From: Rotaria macrura
Lineage: Eukaryota > Rotifera > Eurotatoria > Philodinida > Philodinidae
Direction of reading: 5' to 3'
NCBI GenBank assembly: GCA_900239685.1
Contig: OENT01000250.1
Span: 1-64,000, forward strand
DNA length: 64,000 nt
Both the position numbers and the translations under genes were made by a program. Below the pieces are notes generated by a model. That model was given only the letters and a program-made list of their open reading frames with translations. It did no database searches and was not told the DNA's origin. Positions 58,301-64,000 of the stretch are shown piece after piece. The first letter of the stretch is position 1. Each line of letters opens with the position of its first letter.

Positions 58301-61300
58301 TCTTCGACATCAACCGCATATTATGTAAATAATGTACGATCGCCATCTGTATTAGTTCATCATCAAGTTTTACCGAAAATTTTGAGTAGACAAACATCTT
58401 TATCAATATTATCTATTCCAACTTCACCAGCATCGAGTCGTTTAACTAGAGGTAGTCAGATTTTCATAATCTATGCACAAATATTCTTTCAATCACATTG
58501 AAATAATGATTACTTACTTGTTTCTATCTATCTTATTTAATCTTGTTTTTATTTATTTTACATATCTTTTCAAACGTAATTATATATTTAGATCGAATAA
58601 ATATCAATAACTATACTGATAAAAGTATTGATATTGAACGAGAATTAGAAATACTTCAAATAGAAGTAAGATATTCAATAGACAGAACAAATGAAATATA
58701 TGTATATATCAACTGGCATATTCTTTATTTCTAAAGGATTCCCTAAATAAACATAATCGATTTAGTCAAACACTAATGGCATCCAACTATTCGTATAATT
58801 CTCGTTTACAATTACAACCTTTACATGGTGTCTAATCATTATTCAATATGATTTATAAAATCAAACTTTCTTTTTTTACTTTTATCTTTTGTATATTCTA
58901 GAAAAACAATCGTATACAACATCCAATATGGATGATATCATTGATTCTATGGCACGACGTCATTTAGCCTATCGTCGACTTGATGTTTGTTTATACATGT
59001 TTTGATTAGTTTAAATGAATAATTTTATTTCTAAGGCCGCTATTGACCGACAACGACGTGGTAATAGCTATCATGGTCCATATATTGGTAAGTTAGAATA
59101 ATTATCATATACAAACTATGATATTCGACACTGTTTTTATCAATCATTTATGACGAATAATAGATTGTTAGCACAATCCTTGTGGGATTACAATATGAAG
59201 CATGATTAATTAATTAGGAATATAGAAATTCTACAAGGAACTCCTCCGGATAAACTCGAACAAGACGTTGATTGTCCATGAGTTTTGATACCAATTAGCT
59301 TGAATGCTATCTGTAATGGTTTTGCGAAGAGAAGAGAAAGAGGAAAACTGGTATGCGAAGGAGACATTAATCTGAAATAAATTAATTAATTCAGATGTCT
59401 GTGGGGGGGGGGATTGCAAGTTTCTATCCTATACACTTCAACACTCCGTTTAAATTCGTATTGAATAAGGCAATGTTCCATACGATTGAGATAAGATTAA
59501 CATTTCTATACTTGTTGTTTTCGTCAAACTTATGATTTCTGACGATTGATCTAAATTTATTGATTCATGACAACATTTAAGTAGAATGATGATCTCTATT
59601 CTTTAATCAATATATGTCGACTCCTTTTGAATAGCTTACTTTTTTAGTGGAAGTCTTGCTTCATCTCGAACAAGGCAATCTATGAGTCTCAATGTCGTGT
59701 GTAGATTGGAAAATAAATATTACCCAAAGAATAAATTGTGTGGAAAAGAAAATTATTTCAAACTATCGTTCTTGAAAATATTTGTCAACGAATCAATCTA
59801 ATTTTATTCTGCTCCGTTGAATATAGATTTTACATAAGGTTTTTATTTTCTAATATAGAACCATTGACTTCGGGTCAATCACCATTTCGTAATCAACAAG
59901 GCAATGATAATCTATTACATACAAATAGATCTATTGCTAATCAAATTGAACATGGTCTGTTTCATAGATTGAATTTTCGTTGACCTTTTTCTTTTATTAA
60001 ATATAAGATTTTCTTCCGGCTGCTCCGAATAGTTTTAATCAAAGACTTCGATCCCGAATCGATTATTATAATCGAATTCAACCTGATCCTGATACTGTAT
60101 GTTTAACAGATGTATTTCTTCATCCTATTTGATATTTATTCTTATATTCAGATGGGTATTGATGATTTAACGCAAACAAATACCGCTCTTAAATTACCTC
60201 CGATTTCATCAGGTTTTGATTCAAATCGTTTCAATCATATCAAGTAATTATTCAAAATTTAACTTTCATCGTAAGTTATTTATTCTTCTATAAAAGTCCA
60301 ACGACACCAATTATACATACGACAACAAAACACGAGCCTCATAATGAACAGCAACGATCCATACAATTGAATTATTCGAATCGATCGGAACATTCAATTG
60401 AATTACCAAGTGATATTTTCCTTACAGCAAGAATAGGTGATTGTTAAATATATATATATATATTGACAAACAACAGATTTATTTAACATCGCAGTTAGGT
60501 CGACATCTGATCATACTAAAATCGAACAATAGTCTTTATAATATTTCGAAAATTAAAAGCATCTGTCTTCGACAGTGTCGGGTATCTTGAATCGAATTTT
60601 CCATTAGTGCAGGTTGATCAGAAGAAAATTGATAAATTTGATCAAATCTGATTATACAGTCATTTTTTATATTAACGTCTTATATCATCTCGAATAGACC
60701 CGAAAAAAATTTCATCTTGACACTTTATCAATCAGAAATTTAAAATAATCACGAAAGTCATACTGAAATCATTCGAGAACTAAATTTCTTCTTAAACACC
60801 TACGAATATATTTCAGTGAATAGTATCTATCAGAAATCAATCGTATTGTGTAACTTAATCTATGTCAATCTAATTAATTTGAAATTTCTTATATCATTAT
60901 AGACATTCGAAATAATACACAACATAATCAAACAAATCATAGAAGTAGAACAAGATCAATTTCAAAAGAGAATCTACATAAGAGTATGTATTGTATAGTT
61001 TCTATTCAATATAAAAATAAACTATTGATTTATTCAATAGTTGATCAATCGAATATTGAAAATGAAAGACCTATTGCTACTCGTCAACGTGGTCGTCATA
61101 GAAAATATTCAGATAATCATGGTAAGTTATGTAGTTTTTTTTTCTTCAGACGATCGAATCATACTTCTATTTATTTGATTTACAGATTCTTATGATTATG
61201 TTGAAGAAACAAATATTCCACAAAAAACTAAATTAAAACATAGCCGACATCCATTTAAAAAAGCTGCCATGGGAATACTATTTCTAATAAATCTACGGAA

Positions 61301-63918
61301 AGAAGCTATTAAGAAACGTTCCGTAAGTTGACTATTCTTAAGCCTGATAACATTTAAAAATATATTTGTTTTTATTCATTCAAGAATTTAAAGAATCTAC
61401 CAAGTCGACCAGCAAGTGCTGTCATACATAAAATTCGTCTTCAAGAAATTATCGTTGCTCTTCATCGTATTTATCTTGAACCTGATGGATCGATATATAA
61501 AACTTTAACTAAAGCAATAAATAATCCAATATCATTGCATAATGCATTGGATAGATCATCGAAACATTATACAGAAACCATTAATTTCATTGGAGATACA
61601 TTGAAAAGTATTATTACACAAATAACGGAAAATCTGGTAAAGAAAAAAAAAAACTTCGTACATAATCATCGAAAACGAGATGTAGAAAGTTTGAGTCAGA
61701 TGATTTCTATGAGCAAGATACAACTCGCTAAATTATGCGTACCCCCCCCCCTCCCCTGCTTACCAGATAGGAAAAAAAATTGTTCTTTGATACATGTACG
61801 TTGAAGTATCTTCGATCGATCTACAAAATCAAAATCTTTCGTTTGACAGCTTTTAAGCTTGGAAAAAAACAATGGTTGAGACCCCCCATCTTTCTATATG
61901 TTCAGCTCCTGTTTCTTCGACATGGTTAAAAGGATCTAGTTGACATGTTTTTCACATATACTACTCACTCTTTTCGGTTAGTAGGAGGCATCTTTTTAAT
62001 TAAAAAAATGACTCCGATGATTTTTGACAGCTTTCGCTAAAACTGCACTATTAGAAAAACAAACAGGAGTATTTTAGGGTACATCCGATGGTCTAACTTC
62101 TTAATTGAAAGAAGAAAAAAAGATAAGGAAATACAAAAACAACAATAGTATCTCGAAGAAATGAGGTCTCAAAGCTTCAATACTACTCCATATGAAACAG
62201 TATTTGTAAATTTTGCGTCTGGTACAACTTTTTCTATAATCTACAAGATCTATCTGTCATGAAAGTTTAAAAATTTTCTGGAAAGGTGTGGAGGGGTTAA
62301 CCTTAAGTGGGATAGTAGTCACTATGAAAATGAAGGTCAATCACGATTGTATTACTTTCTCATAAATTACGTCTCCTCGGATCGACTAACTGTGAAGATG
62401 AATGAACACATTTTCATGTAAGATACGATGCATCAGAAATTGATCTCGACTCCGCATTGCTCGAATCTTGTGCACATACGAAAATTCTATAGCGAAAAGT
62501 TATAATATCAATTCGAAAATCATTACTGCAGTTTACTATGTAACACGATCTCTTGGTTTTTCTCATTGTAGGAAAATATATTCGCATGATTATTAATATC
62601 TTCACAATAGGAATCAGACAGTAGAACAATTCAATGTATTCAAAGAGCTTAGTAGTGATTTCTATAATAACATGTAAAAGTATTATCGAAGTATAGAATT
62701 ACAAATATTGACTTGTCCCTACAGACTACGTATCAATAACGACTTGTTAACGGCATGCCTATTACATTTCCTGAGAGTCAAGTAAATCGATAAAGATGAA
62801 ATATGTCCCAGATTGGTAACATGAAACTAACTATCTTAAGTATCAGGAACAGCAGGTACATTCTAGTTTACATTTGATCTCCTATCGATTATCATTATTG
62901 TTTTACTATGTGATTTAACGAGAAAATAGAAAAAATTCGAAACTAATTTTCAATACAACATTGAACAATAAGAATAGATACGTTTTTACATGAAGAATAA
63001 TTTCGAAATATTGACTCATGAATTTATTCAATATGTTTCGACGAAAGATCATTTTCAATTCGATACTGTATAATACAAAATGTGTATTTTTACTGCTACT
63101 TCTAAATTCTAGAAGATTATTATTATTCAAAAACAAAAAAATTCTGTTGTCAGAACTCTGATATCTATTATGTCAATCAAATGTACCGAGAATCATGTGT
63201 TTGTTTTCTTTTCTTTTTATCTTCAATCAAAAATAATCTAAGCTTGAGATCATACGAAGTATTGGTTTGTTTGCAAAAACAAACCTGACTTGTTCACAAG
63301 TATCCTAAAGATATTTCGATATGAATATAAATAGTATCGTTATCTTCTTCTAAACTGTCTTCGGCTGTCGTCTAGTTTTCATCGTAGAATATCAGTAATC
63401 AGGAGTCGGATAGACATATTCAGAATGAAAAGAGTTCATTGAATGTCAAGAGAAGGTCTAACCTAGAAACATAATATTTATTCGAATAACGAATTACTAT
63501 AGGGAGTTATATTGATATCGAGGTTTGTTTTTAATCATTGTTTATGATTCATTCGAATGAATGTAAACGAGAATTCTTTGTTTTTCGCTGGAGACGATAA
63601 GATGAGATAGGGAGGGGGGGGGGGCAATGTTCTGATGTAAATGAATATTTTTATTTTAGCCTAAAGATGGTGTTCTCAGCGTAGACAAATATTCAGCTGT
63701 ATCAGCACTTATTCAAGATGGTAATCTATTTCCAGAAAATTACTTTTGGAAATGTGAACAAGTAATGATTTGTTTCCCAGTGCATTTATAACTAGAGTAT
63801 AACATTTTCTTTAAAGGATCTTCTTGAATTTGATCGTTCAAAAGTTATAAATATAACTAAACAACGAGCAATGCTTTTACTTATCGGCATTTTCATATTT
63901 CGAGCACTTATAACAACA
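55331..63918 (+). CDS. Unrecognised large multi-exon protein, cut by the window end
   Basis: Eighteen exons join in phase to 618 codons and the frame stays open at the edge: 55331-55420, 55725-55796, 55861-55909, 58281-58451, 58592-58665, 58737-58827, 58902-58984, 59036-59087, 59859-59954, 60008-60096, 60152-60243, 60297-60436, 60903-60983, 61041-61121, 61186-61322, 61385-61636, 63660-63761, 63817-63918. It starts MSSLTINDSINEILDKKHLL. The first two thirds are polar, Ser-, Asn- and Arg-rich and probably disordered, with a short coiled coil (DIERELEILQIE). From about residue 425 it becomes ordered and helical (FKKAAMGILFLINLRKEAIKKR, IIVALHRIYLEPDGSIYKTL, FIGDTLKSIITQITENL, RAMLLLIGIFIFRALITT). 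No known domain or orthologue is recognised. Two introns exceed 2 kb. Eighteen phase-consistent GT-AG exons make the gene itself secure. Confidence 0.75.
55910..58280 (+). other. Intron 3 of the unrecognised gene
   Basis: 2.4-kb intron, AT-rich, with a short (AT)n run near 56968-56981. No further exon or gene is supported on either strand. Confidence 0.55.
61637..63659 (+). other. Intron 16 of the unrecognised gene
   Basis: 2-kb intron with a C10 run at 61742-61751 and a G11 run at 63614-63624, close to its two ends. No gene is seen inside. Confidence 0.55.
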
Positions 63919-64000
63919 GTAAATTAAATATAAACTTGGAAAAAAACATCAGAAGAGCAAATTTATTTACTATTCGAATGCTCTTTCTTTTTCTTAAGTT

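Noticed and set aside
1-64000. Bacterial-style operon, CRISPR array, rRNA genes or virus-derived elements
   Set aside because: No reverse transcriptase, integrase, capsid, envelope, Cas or rRNA signature and no regular spacer array was seen.

Overview
This is a eukaryotic, AT-rich window (roughly 30% GC by eye) with spliced genes on both strands, mostly 50-100 bp GT-AG introns plus a few introns of 2-3 kb. The best guess is a bdelloid rotifer, probably a Rotaria-like species rather than the compact Adineta type. Three things point there: an F-box gene of the kind greatly expanded in bdelloids, a bacterial-looking DUF924/serine-hydrolase/LRR fusion and a RimI-like acetyltransferase (bdelloids carry many foreign genes), and a short TGTGGG tract, the motif I recall as the bdelloid telomere repeat. 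The assignment rests on recognition, not on a search.

Layout. 0-4.5 kb: mostly non-coding, with a GCGTTT-rich tract, a doubtful coiled-coil gene and a clear 649-bp MITE with an 8-bp target duplication. 4.5-7 kb (-): F-box/LRR gene, damaged. 7-9.5 kb: non-coding, with a perfect 28-bp hairpin and the TGTGGG tract. 9.5-13.4 kb (+): DUF924-FSH1-LRR fusion with an in-frame stop and no catalytic serine. 17-19.5 kb (+): RimI-like acetyltransferase, then an SH2-like/kinase gene whose catalytic motifs look degenerate. 22-24.2 kb (-): three small genes, one a CXorf65 homologue. 24.8-27.4 kb: two probable DNA-transposon relics. 27.6-41.9 kb (+): NEK10 kinase, rebuilt as 22 exons coding about 1100 residues, its four long introns filled with repeats and inverted duplications. 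42.6-43.3 kb (-): TMEM163-like zinc transporter. 44.2-44.7 kb: near-perfect 138-bp inverted repeat around an assembly gap. 46.5-48.9 kb (+): membrane-anchored collagen with a furin-type site. 49.2-50.6 kb (-): ankyrin-repeat protein. 52.5-52.8 kb: possible micropeptide. 53.6-54.5 kb (-): BAG1 co-chaperone. 55.3 kb to the window end (+): an unrecognised gene of at least 18 exons.

These are independent housekeeping, signalling and structural genes, not an operon or island. NEK10 and CXorf65-family proteins are associated with ciliated cells in vertebrates, but nothing here shows co-regulation. I found no viral, retroviral, CRISPR or rRNA features and no intact tRNA gene. The most unusual gene is the DUF924/FSH1/LRR fusion. 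Several host genes carry single stops or frameshifts, so either pseudogenes or base-calling errors must be considered. All exon boundaries come from reading GT-AG sites and checking phase by hand.
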